DNA of 64,000 nucleotides from Aralia elata (GCA_034770075.1 CM068380.1:83288112-83352111); one strand, 5' to 3'. Positions 21,501 through 33,741 are shown, numbered from the stretch's first letter. A program made the numbers and translations. The notes: generated from the letters alone by a model not told the origin.

Positions 21501-23899
21501 ATATATATATTTACTAGCAGCTCGCCCGTGCCTCCGGCACTACGAAGAGCGGAGAAGAAGAAAGGGAACGGAGGAGGAAAAGAGAGGCGAAGAAGAAAGG
21601 GGAAGGAGGGAAGAAGAAAGGGGAAGGAGGGTAGAAATATAAAGAAGGAAGAGTTAGATTTATCCGAAACTTTGGACGGTCCGGATGATTTAAGAGATTG
21701 AGCGGGAAAAATTTTAGATTCAAAACCATTTGTGTTTTGTTATATAGATATATCCTTATTAGTAGTAATTACGGGCATTTTAAAAGACAAAAAATGAATG
21801 GGAAAAGAAGATACCTAACTTTACTAAGGGCAGGCCAACTATACCTTTCCTAAACATGAACATGAATAAATATATAAAAAGTAGACATGTATACTACGGC
21901 TGGCTTAATTAGTTAGTTTGCCAAGAGCTTTTCAAATAAAAAGAAAAAAATTAATGCACAAAGATTCTTTGAAGTTAATGGCAACTGGCAAGATTGGAGT
22001 GGTGAAGAATTAATCAAAAGATGGTTTCCCTATATTAAGGAGCTATATATACAACCTGGTTTAATTCTTACAGTACTATAATCTTAATTAATTAATCATG
22101 CCCCAGACAAACTGTAGTGGACCCTAGTTTGGTTGATTAGTATCTTCAGTCCAATCTGTTGATTCCGTTGTGATATGTTTTTATTATGTTTTCTGACTTT
22201 AAATGGGGTTGGTGAATTATATTATTACTATAGATCTGATTGCTGCTTTCTTATTTAATTGTGGGTTTATTTGAAATGAGCTCAAGCGTGCATGATCAAC
22301 TCCATCCATCGTGGTTTATATCAAGCGTCTCTTCAGAATAACAAGGGTCGGCAGATGTTTAATTTTATATATACTCAGAACACGTTTGTATTGTATGTAG
22401 TTCCTTATTTTCTGACCTCTTCCATCCCGAAGAAAGCGTCTTAATCACTTTCTAGGTATTTAATTAAGAAAGTACTCTGTTGGTTTTAAAATTAGAAATA
22501 TATTTTTAAAATTAAAATTTTTGAATTTTTTTTATTTTTTATTTTTTCAAACATATCCCTCGCAATTACTAGAAATCTAGTAGTGGTATAATATGATAGT
22601 TTAGTAATGAATTTCATGTCACTTTTAGTTTAAAATTAAAAACGTGTCTCTTTAATTTTAAAATGTACAAAAAAGAATATATCTCTTCTAACTTATGAAG
22701 GGAGGAAGTAGTAGATTACTTCATTTTTTTTTCTAATATAAATGATTATGCTAATATTTTCAGAGTTTTCTTTTCTTTTTCAGAGTTTTTCAACAATATG
22801 TAATCCATGATAAAATGTTGTTTTCTGATAACAGGCGGTATTATTTCTAGCTGAAAGTGTAAACTAGCTAGGTCAGTATATCATAATACATTCAGCAATG
22901 AAAATTGGTTTTTGAGTAATTAAGTTAGTTATCAGCTTATATTGCGTTAATAACCATGGTACGCCTGATCAAATCATAAGCAAACAGCCAGGATTAATAC
23001 ATTTAAAGATCAAATTAAGGCATGATGATTTTAAATTTCATTTATGTGGTTGCACCATATATGAAAACTGCGCGTCAGACGCTATATATTATGTACTACT
23101 ATGAACAAATTAACAGTCTATATGCATGCATGCGAATTCATTGAAATGTGCGTAGTGCTGCAATAAAATCCTTGATTAGGCTGTTATTTCGCAAATTTTA
23201 AACTTTTAGTTTAAAGAAAAAAATAATCATTATTTTCTCTTTGGAACAATATTATTCCCCAACCCCTTGTTAGAGTAAAAATATGTAGGGCGACAACGGT
23301 CATAAATCGCTGTTAATGAAAAATTCAATTTTTAAAGGCACTTTTCAAAGACATCTTTATAATTTATCAACAAAAGAAATACAATATTCGCAAATTGAAA
23401 ATCACCAAGTTTTAATCCATAAAGTGCATAATTGTTTTAGGACGTTTTAGAAATAAACATTTAAACTCACCCGTCTGCGCAAGTCAAGGAGAAGCTAGTG
23501 AAGTTCTAGAGGAAGTCCTTCAAACTGACAATTTTCTTTTTAATTTATTAGGTCATTCAAAAAAGTTGCTCTTGCCGTGATCTAATTATACTCACCACTA
23601 TACTACAACACTGCATGTTTAAACATGCATATAAAATGAAATAGAAACACTTGAAGGTCAAAGGTCAAATTAATACTCCAATTAATACGGCCAAATATAG
23701 TGGTATAACACAAAAGAAGTTGGTTAACTAATATAGAGACATTGCAGGTCTGAGTGGAAAGACGTTAATTTACAGAATCAAGTGTATCTCAAATTGAAAA
23801 TATTAAATAAACAACCACGTACGATATGACACATTACAAACCATGCACCTTCATTACATTTTTTTTTTGTGGTTAAAATGCCCTAGCTAGCTAGCCAAG
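21501..23899. other. Junction of duplication units and region downstream of CEP-C
   Basis: 21755-21850 matches the sequence beyond CEP-D (34205-34290), and 21953 onward matches the start of unit 1, so the unit boundary lies near 21900-21950. A purine-rich GAAGAAAGGGGAAGGAGG repeat occurs at 21545-21640; the overlapping frames there are low-complexity products of it. No gene is supported. Confidence 0.6.
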
Positions 23900-24160
23900 C
23901 TAGTTATGAATGGAATGCCCAATGCCAGGACTATGACCAGGTGTCGTTGGTCGAAAAGCATCTATATCTCCTTCCACGGTTTGAACTCCACGGCTGCTAG
24001 GGCTTTTGACATTGATTTTACTCTCTTTCGCGGTCGTTTCCACAGTATTCACACCATTCAAGTTTTTTCCAAGCTTCAACTTTCTTCCTTGGATGCCAAG
24101 AACTTCATTTGCCAAGATAAGTACTAGGAATAACAAACAAATTCTGCTAAAGTTGGCCAT
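23900..24160 (-). CDS. CEP: CEP-C: C-terminally encoded peptide hormone precursor
   Basis: Single-exon, 86-residue secreted precursor and the closest paralogue of CEP-B (74 of 86 residues identical). The signal peptide is residues 1-23 (LLFLVLILANEVLG), followed by a basic GRKLKLGKNL segment and a polar spacer. The CEP domain is residues 68-82, AFRPTTPGHSPGIGH, identical to that of CEP-B, with the tail SIHN. The ATG at 24160 is the first in frame and lies 148 bp downstream of a TATA box. The mature peptide and the signal peptide are nearly unchanged between B and C while the spacer has diverged, the pattern expected for a functional processed peptide. Confidence 0.95.
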   Translation of the reverse strand: MANFSRICLLFLVLILANEVLGIQGRKLKLGKNLNGVNTVETTAKESKINVKSPSSRGVQTVEGDIDAFRPTTPGHSPGIGHSIHN

Positions 24161-24307
24161 AATTTAGGAGATAATCAAAGAATGGGTTTATTAGTGTCTT
24201 TTTGAATAGCTACGTTCACTGCTATATATATAGAAAGTTTAGTGTCACTCAGAGAGCGAGAGAAAGAGAGAGAGGAAGTATTTGCACTGATTTACTGAGC
24301 TTAGTAT

Positions 24308-24376
24308 GATATTTATGGAGTGAAAAAGGTTAATGCTTGCATGTGATCGAGATCCCAAAAAATGAGGAAGATTCCA
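24308..24376 (-). promoter_or_regulatory. CEP-C core promoter
   Basis: TATA-like CCATAAATATC (24308-24318, minus strand), GCATGTGA (24339-24346) and GGAAGATTCCA (24366-24376) are arranged as in CEP-B, with the same 49-bp distance from TATA box to the last element. Confidence 0.6.
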
Positions 24377-24379
24377 CAA

Positions 24380-24899
24380 ACCGCCGAGAAGCAAGCTAGA
24401 TACAACTAAAGATTAAGAAAAAGATAATTAATGGTGAGTGGGTAGCATGCAATATGTCCCAACTAGGACATTGTCTAACTATAACTACCTAAACAATATG
24501 TATGCAACATGCAGCTAGCTAGTCTAGCTAACCTTATTTGAAAGAGCATTGGAGTGACAGTATACGTTCTACTTTTCTTCATTTCCTTTATGTCCTCAAG
24601 TATGTCTTTACTAATCATTTACTTATTTTCTGCTTGTACGTTAAATGCAAGTTCCATCGATCTTGCATAACCAAATCCGTATGAGTTTTTTACTCCAATT
24701 ATGTGTTTAAATATTGTGCTCGATTTTTAATCAAAATGGGATTCTTTACAATCTAGTTCTTTTTCAAATTTCTGCGATATTTTAATTGGATTTCTGAATA
24801 TTTATTAAAAGGTTCTCAATTGAACTGCCATAGTTAATAACTTCTTTAAAAAGTCATGCGCTTGAGCTTGAGAAAGAGTTTGGGAGTTAAGTTACATAG
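24380..24899. other. Upstream flank of CEP-C
   Basis: Aligns with the upstream flank of CEP-B (about 15410-15745). It ends exactly at the LTR of the Tat-like element. No gene. Confidence 0.6.
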
Positions 24900-25520
24900 T
24901 GTGAGCCCAAGTGCATATTAGGGTTCATGTGACCTAATTAAATGTACAAATTAGGGTTTACAAAAAACCTAATTAAATGTGCTAGACCCGGGGAAGTCTC
25001 CACGTGTTCCAAGGCAGAAGACTCGTGGATGCGACCCATTTTGGGAATTGATTGAGGGATTGGATTGGTGGCTAGAAGAACAAGGCAATTTGGGCATTAC
25101 TTTAATGATTAAAGGACATTTCTGGAATTTTCTCTATAAAACATAACTAAAGGGTATTTCTGAAATTCTCCTTAAAACATGTGTCTGACATGTGACTATT
25201 TCTCAGGCAAGCTCTATAAATAGTCCCTCTATTCTAAGAAAAGGGGATGGCTCTCAAGACATTATACTTGGACTCTTGAAAGCTCAATACACTTGGAACT
25301 CTCTCACAACTCGAAGACTCAAAAAGGCTCTTGGAATCCCTGCTACCCTAACCCGGTTTCCGGATTCTAAGAGTTCTGCCACGTGTCATTGGAGTAATTG
25401 CTCACCTGTTCTTCTCCCCTCTTCAATCAATCAATCAGTTCCGTATTCTTCGTGGATTTCTCTCCTCTCCAGCCAATACAAAACTCTAACCCTAGCAAGG
25501 TGTAATTTTCCTTGCCTACA
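24900..25520 (+). repeat. 5' LTR of the Tat-like Ty3/gypsy element
   Basis: This 621-bp repeat begins TGTGAGCCCAAGTGC and ends CTTGCCTACA. It is the same length as the repeat at 31611-32231, and the only difference I found is A versus G in the stretch CTCAARAAGGC. A TATA-like CTATAAATAG lies at about 25212-25221. Flanking bases are CATAG on the left and TATAG on the right of the element, a 5-bp target duplication with one mismatch. Open frames read through the LTR are not real genes. Confidence 0.95.
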
Positions 25521-25565
25521 TTTATTTGGCGACTCTGCTGGGGAGGTGTAGAATTCGTGAAGGGT

Positions 25566-27368
25566 ATGCCCACAACTCGAAGTGGGAGAATTACAGGAAG
25601 AGTTTCACCGACAACAAGCATCACTTCACCTTATCCGATTTCAAGACAAGCAAACCAAGCTTTCCAAGGCGCAAATCTGGATTTTGATCAACCCATCTTA
25701 GAAGACGTTTCAGAAGGAAGTTCAACATCACCTCAAATGGCTGATCAACAACAAACCAGTGCTAGACAGACGAACACAGGAAGACAAGGTGAGGAAGTAA
25801 CTGGAGCGCAGACAACTGCGAATGCTGTGTAGATGGAGATGCTCAAGGCATTACAGGAGGCACGAGAAGGCCAAGGGATGATGATGACCATGATGCTGGA
25901 AATGCAGAGGAAGCAGGAAGAGATGGGGAATTTCCGCCAGCAGTTGATGCAAATCCCCACTTTCAGGGCTATGTTCCCAGGAAGTTCGCAGGGGGAACGA
26001 GCAGAAGTGGAGGACAACAGCAACACCAAAGAGAATCAGATTGTGCCTCCAACAACGGAGAGTCAGCCGATTTCAATCATCAACTTGGAGCCCCAAAACA
26101 GCGGTGATGCGCCACAACTCAGATTGGAAGCAAGTCAGCCTCAGCCCAACATCATCCCGACCATTCTCCCAGCATTTTCACAAGTACAGATACCGATCAT
26201 CTCGAGCCACATCCAACGAACGAGCCAACAAGCACCACCGATACAAATTGTACATGATGCAAGTGTACACCAACCAATTTCCTTACCATACACACCACCT
26301 ATACATCAATACATCACAGCCCCTCAAAGAATCCATACCACAAGCCAGTATGTGACGAAAGATGATATGATCGATGTGATCAATCAACTTCGCAAGCAGA
26401 CAGCCCGACCTTCAGAGTTAGACTTTACTCCACCATACCCGGCACACGTTCGGAGACAACCTTACCCGGCAGGGTATATTGAGCACCCCCCGCAGTTCCC
26501 AAAGTATAACGGGGAGAAAGGGAATGCCAGAGAGCATATTGCCAGGTTCGTGGAGTCGATGTCTCCATGGTTGGGTTATGATGAGGTGAATAACCATAAT
26601 CTATTGATGAGGGAATTTAACAAGACTTTGACGGATAGTGCCTTCAGTTGGTACTACAATTTGGAGAAGGGATCAGTCCATGATTGGGATGATCTGAAAT
26701 TACAATTTTTTAAGAAATTTTTCTATGTGCAGAAACAGGTAACTATTGTAGAACTGATGCGATTCGAGCAGAAGCCGAATGAGGAGCTGTCAGATTATGT
26801 GGACAGATTCAGGGCCCAAGCACAGAAGTGTACCGAGCCAATTGAAGAGAAGAACTTGGTTAGCATATGCAACAATGGTGCTCTAGACTCCTTCAAGCCC
26901 CATCTCATTACAAAGGCCTGTGATTCATTTGCAACCCTCTCATCCTTCGCACAAGATTTGGGAGGAATCGTGACAGTGCTCATCAGTCATGCAATGGTTA
27001 CATGGAAGGGTAAACGAATAGCAACTGTGGCTTTGGTTGATTCTCAGTCAAAACCACAAGGGGGCAAGAGGGAGAAGAACGAGCGAAATTTTGAACGAAG
27101 TAAAGGAAAACTTGGGGGCAAGTATACCAGGATGTCAGTTCCAGAGCCTATCACATGCAGTGAGAAGGCATTCAGGGGCCTGTACGAACAATGGGTTGAG
27201 CACGGAGTGGTGAAACCTCCAACGCCTAAATTTGTGGTGACGGAAGAGATGAAAAGAAGACCAGATTTCTGTGTGTACCACCAGTACGCAGGACATTCCA
27301 CTATGGACTGTTACAGTATGCGGAGGATATACCATGAGAAGCTGGCAGCCGGAGAAATCGAACTGTGA
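25566..27368 (+). pseudogene. Retrotransposon gag (Ty3/gypsy), one in-frame stop
   Basis: The frame runs about 600 codons from the ATG at 25566, broken by one TAG at 25830-25832. Without readthrough, the 511-codon part starting at 25833 could be translated alone. The N-terminal part is Ser/Thr/Gln-rich with a Met/Gln-rich helical stretch. A retrotransposon-gag domain follows at about 26470-26960 (landmarks WLGYDEVNNHNLLMREF, FSWYYNLEKG, FKKFFYVQKQ, LSDYVDRFRAQAQKC). Near the C-terminus is a zinc-knuckle-like CVYHQYAGHSTMDC. It would form the nucleocapsid of the element. No pol frame follows; the region after the stop is repeat-rich. Confidence 0.85.
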
Positions 27369-27548
27369 AAAGAAAAGCACCGTGTATGAAAAGCCACTTC
27401 CAAACCACAAAGGAAAAGAAACATGCAACATTATTACCCATGGTGTAGCCCAAGAGGTTGAAAGGATGAAAAAAAATAAAAAAATAAAAAAAAATCACCC
27501 AAGATGGTGGTCCAGTAGAAAATGGTGGTTGAAGTACTCAAGAATATC

Positions 27549-27745
27549 CCTTGCCAAGAAATTGGATGACCAAGGGAGGAGACACAAGAATTGACGAATT
27601 TAAAATCCACCCACGATGGTGGTCAAGTCCTCGTAGATTGCACTTGCCAAGAAATTGGATGACCAAGTGACGAGGCATGCAACTTAAGCCCTTATGAAAC
27701 CCTATACGCCAAACAATTGGCATGACGTACCAAGGGATAAGGCAC
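27549..27745 (+). repeat. Imperfect ~100-bp direct repeats after gag
   Basis: CTTGCCAAGAAATTGGATGA occurs at about 27549 and again about 98 bp later. A third degraded form (GCCAAACAATTGGCATGACG) lies near 27708. They sit between gag and the 53-bp tandem array. Confidence 0.7.
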
Positions 27746-27956
27746 AAAGTTATACTTTCAACTTTAAAAGTAATCGAGGCACCTGATTATAAGTCCTCAA
27801 AGTTATACTTTCAACTTTAAAAGTAATCGAGGCACCTGACTATAAGTCCTCAAAGTTATACTTTCAACTCCAAAAGTAATTGAGGCACCTGACTATAAGT
27901 CCTCAAAGTTATACTTTCAACTCTAAAAGTAATCGAGGCACCTGATTATAAGCCCT
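27745..27956 (+). repeat. 53-bp tandem repeat, four copies
   Basis: The unit beginning CAAAGTTATACTTTCAAC and ending TATAAGTCCT repeats with an exact period of 53 bp at 27745, 27798, 27851 and 27904. A degraded fifth part follows (AAGTTACACTTTATCTCTAA). Such arrays are common in the untranslated part of Tat-clade elements. Confidence 0.9.
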
Positions 27957-28318
27957 CAAGCCCGAGAAAGTTACACTTTATCTCTAAAAGTGGCGAACGT
28001 TATGCTTTATCCGACAAAAGCAAAATCTATTATTATTATCTTTATGATATTTTTTTGAAACATTGTGCTTTTCGTTAAAAGCAATATGATTATTAATAAA
28101 ACTATCAAACTTTCACTTATACTTGAATATTCTTTGATTTTAAAAGTATGGATTCAAGTGTTAGTTTGCGAGAAATCGAAAAATTGCATATTTACTCTCA
28201 CTATTATGAATATTGTTGTCTTGGAGTATTAATTTGAATAACTTATGATTCAATACTAAACATTGGTCTTAAGGAAAAAATTCAAGTTAAAGACAATCAC
28301 TAATGCTAAAAAACTCTA

Positions 28319-29820
28319 CTATGATAAATGACATATAAATGAGTTCTTTGATACAGGAAATAATAAAAAGATACAAAAAGCCATACCTAGAAGTAAGGAG
28401 ATCCAGCCCAGCACGAAAAAAATATTCATCGGGAGAAGAGCTGCACAAATCATGGGCTTAGAGAATGCCTGTAGCTCCACGACATCTTTGTTGTTGGGTG
28501 GATAGTCGAGGTCACTAAAAGGCGAGGTGACAGAATCAAGATGAAGAAAGTCAAATAAGGCGAGCTCCTCAACGGGCAAAGAAAGTAAAGCATCGATGCC
28601 CCCACCCAAAGAACTAGCAACTGTACCCTCCCTTTTAGGTGAAGCCTCGGGAGAATCCTTCTGGGGAGGATGAAAATCAACAATAGGTTTCGAAGGATTC
28701 CCCCTTGGGGGAGGAGGATTAACTGCCATAATAGCATCAGCATCAACATGGGTGTCACCGGTACCCTCCAAGTTGTCATGAGAAGACATTATATGTGGGT
28801 GTGAAGATGGAACTGTACTAACCACAGCGGGACCTAAGCCTACATCAGACATGAAATCGTCAACATTAAGGCTGACACGATCATCATGAGGTGAGGAGGA
28901 CTCGACAACAATCATGTTATGTCAACGAGGCTCACAAGTAGTGGAGGTCGCCACCTCACTTGCCGTACCCATGAGAAATCCAATGGGAATATCATCATCA
29001 TCATCATCATCATTATCATTATCATTATCATGATCATTCTCGTCAATCTAAAAACAAGGATCCTCGGCTTTACTCTATAGCAAGTAAATCTCATCTCCCC
29101 GACAGCAGAGGATCCTGGGGGAGGAACTCGAGGAGGTACCCGAGACGAAGTCTGAAAGGATTGTGTCATCATGAAATCATGAAGTATAAATTGTCAGTCC
29201 GCCTGAAAGCCTCTATCAAGTATGCAATGCACTTGATATCCCTAGGAGACAGTCTGGATGGGCTACAAGAGGCCGAAGCAACAACAGGAAGACTGCAGGA
29301 TATATATATAATCTAGAATAAGAACATAATTTGAAAAAGAAAAGGAAGCAGACATACTCTAGAGTATGGGTGAATCCCCCCAAGCAGTAATGAATGTGCA
29401 TGAAGAAAAGTACCCGCGGGAAATCAACACAGTAAGGGCATCATGATACGTAGATCCCTACATAGCTGAATGTCCTATATGGATGAATGCCCTACATAGT
29501 TGAATGCCCTACATAGCTGAATGCAGCGATATATGCTCGCACTCTTTAGTATAGCCTTATACTCAACATTCCCGAGGATTTCGTCAGTCCAATGTTGTTA
29601 TCCTTGAAGACGGCTAGATGAGTCAGACAGGAAGCGAAAGGGACTGAAAGGATATTCTTGCTTCTCTATGCACATGCGGGGAATGCGACCAGAATGGGGG
29701 AAGTCGTCCCAACCTCCGCAAGCCGCGACATAAAGAAACAAGCCTTCTTGCCTTTCCCCAATCATTGACGAAGGGAGTTTCTTCAAGTCTTCAGAGCATC
29801 CGGTAGACGAGGCCTGCAAG
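28319..29820 (-). pseudogene. Antisense, intron-containing coding remnant inside the Tat-like element
   Basis: The minus strand holds protein-like segments in series. About 29610-29818 is preceded by a good acceptor (TTCCTTACTTGCAG) and encodes a Trp/Gly-containing stretch (GGWDDFPHSGRIPRMC). Reading continues past one TAA into WTDEILGNVEYKAILKSA. Further on, after TATATCCTGCAG, comes LPVVASASCSPSRL...DIKCIAYLIEAFRRTDN, then a 198-codon acidic, Pro/Ser-rich frame (28319-28915). Tat-group elements are known to carry extra antisense ORFs of unknown role. Here the frame has several stops, so it is probably decayed, and exact exons cannot be fixed by eye. Confidence 0.45.
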
Positions 29821-30210
29821 TAAGGAAGAATCCACATAAGGGTACTAAGGATGTCCAGTAAAGCATGTGAACTTGAGTAGGCTTACCATGACAAGGGGAG
29901 AATCTGAGATTTTCACTTGGGAGTACCTGAAAAGAAGAAAATATGAAGTCAGGGAATGATCAAAATTACAATTATGAAAGAAAAATAAGATTTAAAATTT
30001 TTCCAAAAAACTTCGGACAGCCAAAATGCATCCTTCGGAGCCATTTTTTGGATTATTTTGATATATATCATGGCCGTTGGCGATGACTTTTGAAGTGCTC
30101 GTCGATACGGTCGTTTTGATATATTATGGGCCCCGAGACTCCAAACGGAACAAAAGTTATGGTCAAAACAGTGATCACGCTTCCCAATGTTAAAATTTTG
30201 ATACATTTTT

Positions 30211-30390
30211 TCCTAGGGTTCGCCCCCTAGGGTTCAACCTCCTGCAAAAAAAAAAAAAAAATAAATAAATAAAAATAAAAAAAATCTTGGTTCAGCTTCC
30301 CCTAGAGGGTTCGACCTCCTAGGGTTCGCCCCCCTAGGGTTCGCCCCCCTAAGGGTTCGCCCACCTATAGGGTTCGGCCCCCTAGGGGGA
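30211..30390. repeat. Short tandem repeats of CCTAGGGTTCGCCCC type
   Basis: Units of about 15 bp (CCCTAGGGTTCGCCC and variants) recur about eight times, interrupted by an A-rich tract at 30246-30283. They lie within the 3' non-coding part of the Tat-like element. The frame across them on the minus strand is a low-complexity product of the repeat. Confidence 0.85.
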
Positions 30391-31610
30391 TTTCTTTTGT
30401 GTACCTTGGAAATTCTGAAACTCCATAAATCAACTTTTTGGAACGAATGCTTCTTTGCCGCGGTAAATATTGTATTTTTCTTTATTATCCGAGGGAACCC
30501 TACCGAGATATAATCCAAGTAACGGGGCTCGGAAGACAAAAGAAAAGTTACAATGATCCGAAGGTCGAATAAACTATCAAAGAGTGTTGCGTGCTTTATC
30601 TGATTCGCTAATGGCACTGTATGACAGAGACTTGCTACAACTGATCTTCGGGGTCGAAGTAAGCGAGAGTTCTCTCTGGAAGCGAGTCACCAGACCACAG
30701 CAATCAAAGTCGTTTGTGTATTAGAGAGTCCGATTATGTAAGGGAGATATATGGTACTTCCTTTGTTGCAAATTCCTACTTTGAAAACATGAAGGCAATT
30801 ACTTATCTTTATCCCTAATTCACGGCGTAAGGAAAGTTCGGGAGTGGGAACTTACAACGTATCAAGGCCCGAGGTTGGGAATATCCTAATTTATATAAGG
30901 AAACCAAACCTGCTGCATATATTATAACAAGTTTGAGGTCCCTGCTTTGGATACATTCATGCATGCATGCATTTAGCTTAATCATGTATGCATATGGGCG
31001 AATCAAACTTTGTTGGTTGTTATTGGATCAACATATATTCCTAAGTAATCATGTGACAACAGGACTCACAATGGTGATTCGGATGGGAGCTATGTACGGA
31101 TGGGATTAATATTTTATGAATATTGATTTTTTGTTTTTCTAAAATAAAATAAAGAAAGATTTTATTTTATTTTCAAAAATAAAATAAAATAAAATAAAGT
31201 GAGATTTTATTTTATATAATTTATCTTGATTTAGTGTCCATATATATATATATATATATTATGGAAACAAATATTCTATTTTCTAAATAGGAATGATTTG
31301 ATTTTATTTTCAAAATAAAATAAGATTTTATTTGATAATATATAATATAATTTATCTTGATTTAATTTTCGAATATATATATATATTAAGGAAACAAGGG
31401 GATTGTGCAAGGTTTAGAAAGATTTGATGGAGTATTGCACAAAATATCTTGGAGAGTCCCTTAGGGATTCCCTCTCTTAAGTTTTTTTGTTTTCGAGGCT
31501 TGCAGGATTGAGTTCAGCGGATAGTCCGGAAATGTGAAGCATAATTCAGAGGCTTGAAGTACTTTGCACGATCATCACTCAAATGGCGTGACTCACGTGC
31601 AGGGGGCAAA

Positions 31611-32231
31611 TGTGAGCCCAAGTGCATATTAGGGTTCATGTGACCTAATTAAATGTACAAATTAGGGTTTACAAAAAACCTAATTAAATGTGCTAGACCC
31701 GGGGAAGTCTCCACGTGTTCCAAGGCAGAAGACTCGTGGATGCGACCCATTTTGGGAATTGATTGAGGGATTGGATTGGTGGCTAGAAGAACAAGGCAAT
31801 TTGGGCATTACTTTAATGATTAAAGGACATTTCTGGAATTTTCTCTATAAAACATAACTAAAGGGTATTTCTGAAATTCTCCTTAAAACATGTGTCTGAC
31901 ATGTGACTATTTCTCAGGCAAGCTCTATAAATAGTCCCTCTATTCTAAGAAAAGGGGATGGCTCTCAAGACATTATACTTGGACTCTTGAAAGCTCAATA
32001 CACTTGGAACTCTCTCACAACTCGAAGACTCAAGAAGGCTCTTGGAATCCCTGCTACCCTAACCCGGTTTCCGGATTCTAAGAGTTCTGCCACGTGTCAT
32101 TGGAGTAATTGCTCACCTGTTCTTCTCCCCTCTTCAATCAATCAATCAGTTCCGTATTCTTCGTGGATTTCTCTCCTCTCCAGCCAATACAAAACTCTAA
32201 CCCTAGCAAGGTGTAATTTTCCTTGCCTACA
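31611..32231 (+). repeat. 3' LTR of the Tat-like Ty3/gypsy element
   Basis: 621 bp, TGTGAGCCCAAGTGC to CTTGCCTACA, directly after the polypurine tract AGGGGGCAAA. Essentially identical to the LTR at 24900-25520. Confidence 0.95.
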
Positions 32232-32236
32232 TATAG

Positions 32237-32592
32237 GTTATTAAGAATCTCAACATATCATACCTTCAGACTTCAGTTATCTGAAAGGTCAACAATATAA
32301 TTCGATCCAAATTAAAAATACACAGATGGTCCGATTTTCTTTTATATATAGAGAGATTTGAGGGGATGGATTTAAAGCATACATTTTTTAAATAACATAC
32401 ATTTATTAAAATTACATTGTTTTGAAGATTTTTTTAAAAAACAAGATAATATTAAAAAAGATTGGTCCCACTTGTTTTCTTTTTATTTAAAAAAATGTCA
32501 CATGCGGTCCCACTTATTTTTTTTAAAAAAAATTCAAAACAATATAATTTTAATAAAAATATGCTATTTAAGAGTTATATTTTATATTCATC

Positions 32593-32655
<63 letters not shown>

Positions 32656-33741
32656 GTAGCTAAACTTTTACAGTTGGCCGCTAACAGCTGTCATAAAGCA
32701 AATGCTACCTTTTCAGTTTCATAAACTATTGTACTACTAGTATATTCTCTCTTCACATGCAAAATATATATAATGGTCCTATGGAGCCGACTTATTAATC
32801 AGCCGTCATCTGCTCCTCTGTTGTGTGATTCCAATTGCGCCTAGTTAAAACTTAGCAACATGGGGTTATGAATTTAATATAAGTTTCAAAGCGAGAAGGA
32901 AAAAAAAAAGTTATATGCATACTTCCCTTGGCATATTCTAAAAAGAATCTCAGGCGCTGTGAGAGATGTGGGAGTAACCCATTGTATTTTCAATTTTGCT
33001 GTAAAAAATTTATTATTGTTAGCAAAAAAAGACTTACCAAAAAATTTTGTTCAACAAAAAGAGGACTACTGTTATAATTAGAGTAATATAAATGACACAT
33101 ATTTGAGTGTAATGGATTTTCTAAAAGTTTTCTTACTCTTGTTGCCAATTTGGGTTGGCGGAGAAATGCAGTGCCTAAAAGAACTTTTATTTCGGTAACA
33201 TGTTATATAAAAAATAATTTCAACAGTAGTCTTTTGGATTAGAAATTAGCATGCATGGAGATATTAAAATTTGATTATTCTGGAATTATATATGTTACAT
33301 TTTAACTTAAATTTATTTTATATATTAAATGTATAGAGGGTGTTTTAAAATAATTTTTTAATCAGATTTAACATTTTTATGGACCACATTTTTTCCTATA
33401 ACTTTAATTTCTAGTTTTAAACCATAATCGGTGCACCAAAGGGACACCTTTTTCTTTTCCCATTATTATAGTTTTACTTTTTCCTTGCATTTTTGAAGTT
33501 ATGACTTATTTCATAGGAACTATATATATTGTACGGTCAACTGATTCCATATCGGATAACCAAATTCAGATTCTTTTTGTAAACTCAAGCAAAAGGTCTG
33601 AAACAAAAGTCTGAGATTCTCCAGTACTTCCCACTTATAAAATACATTGATCATAAACTCACTCTTGTACATACTTTTCAAATTTAATTAGAACATGTTA
33701 ACATGCATGCATCAGAATGCCCTCGCTAGCTAGTGATGAAT
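32237..33741. other. Intergenic region downstream of CEP-D
   Basis: Continuation of duplication unit 2. 32650-33060 matches 17540-17960. A (TG)n(TA)n microsatellite lies at 32592-32653, and frames overlapping it are artefacts. A 40-bp segment at about 33602-33641 recurs near 48217. No gene is supported. Confidence 0.6.
32592..32653. repeat. (TG)n(TA)n microsatellite
   Basis: A TG tract of about 12 bp passes into a TA tract of about 50 bp. Confidence 0.9.

Larger units (their letters stand above)
11156..21930. repeat. Tandem duplication, unit 1 (CEP-B plus CEP pseudogene)
   Basis: Blocks along this stretch align in the same order and orientation with 21950-34310: 11156-11250 and 11530-11690 with 21953-22240; 13780-14050 with 22740-23020; CEP-B and flanks (14680-15745) with CEP-C and flanks (23680-24899); 15790-15830 with 32240-32280; 17540-17960 with 32650-33060; 19141-19460 with 33705-34190; and 21755-21850 with 34205-34290. 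The gaps are explained by insertions private to one unit. Unit 1 carries the inverted-repeat elements at 16359-17484 and 19560-21500. Confidence 0.8.
24900..32231 (+). mobile_element. Non-autonomous Tat-like Ty3/gypsy LTR retrotransposon
   Basis: A 7.3-kb element with 621-bp LTRs, a primer-binding site just inside the left LTR (TGGCGACTCTGCTGGGGA, 25527-25544, of the tRNA-Arg type used by Ogre/Tat elements as I recall it) and a polypurine tract AGGGGGCAAA (31601-31610) abutting the right LTR. A gag-like frame is present at 25566-27368, but no protease, reverse transcriptase, RNase H or integrase can be seen in the remaining 4 kb. Near-identical LTRs point to very recent insertion, so mobilisation in trans is likely. 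Tandem repeats (27745-27956, 30211-30390) and antisense coding remnants (28319-29820) fill the rest. Confidence 0.9.

Noticed and set aside
21465..21729. Overlapping frames on both strands rich in Gly/Arg/Lys or Phe/Pro/Ser
   Set aside because: Products of a GAAGAAAGGGG-type purine repeat next to P3; low complexity only.
25192..25551. 119-codon frame in the left LTR and its twin at 31903-32244
   Set aside because: Lies wholly or mostly within the LTR; a repeat artefact without a recognisable protein.
28981..29040. ATC/ATT repeat as a possible CRISPR-like or regulatory array
   Set aside because: A simple trinucleotide microsatellite in the retroelement; the Met/Ile frame on it is an artefact.
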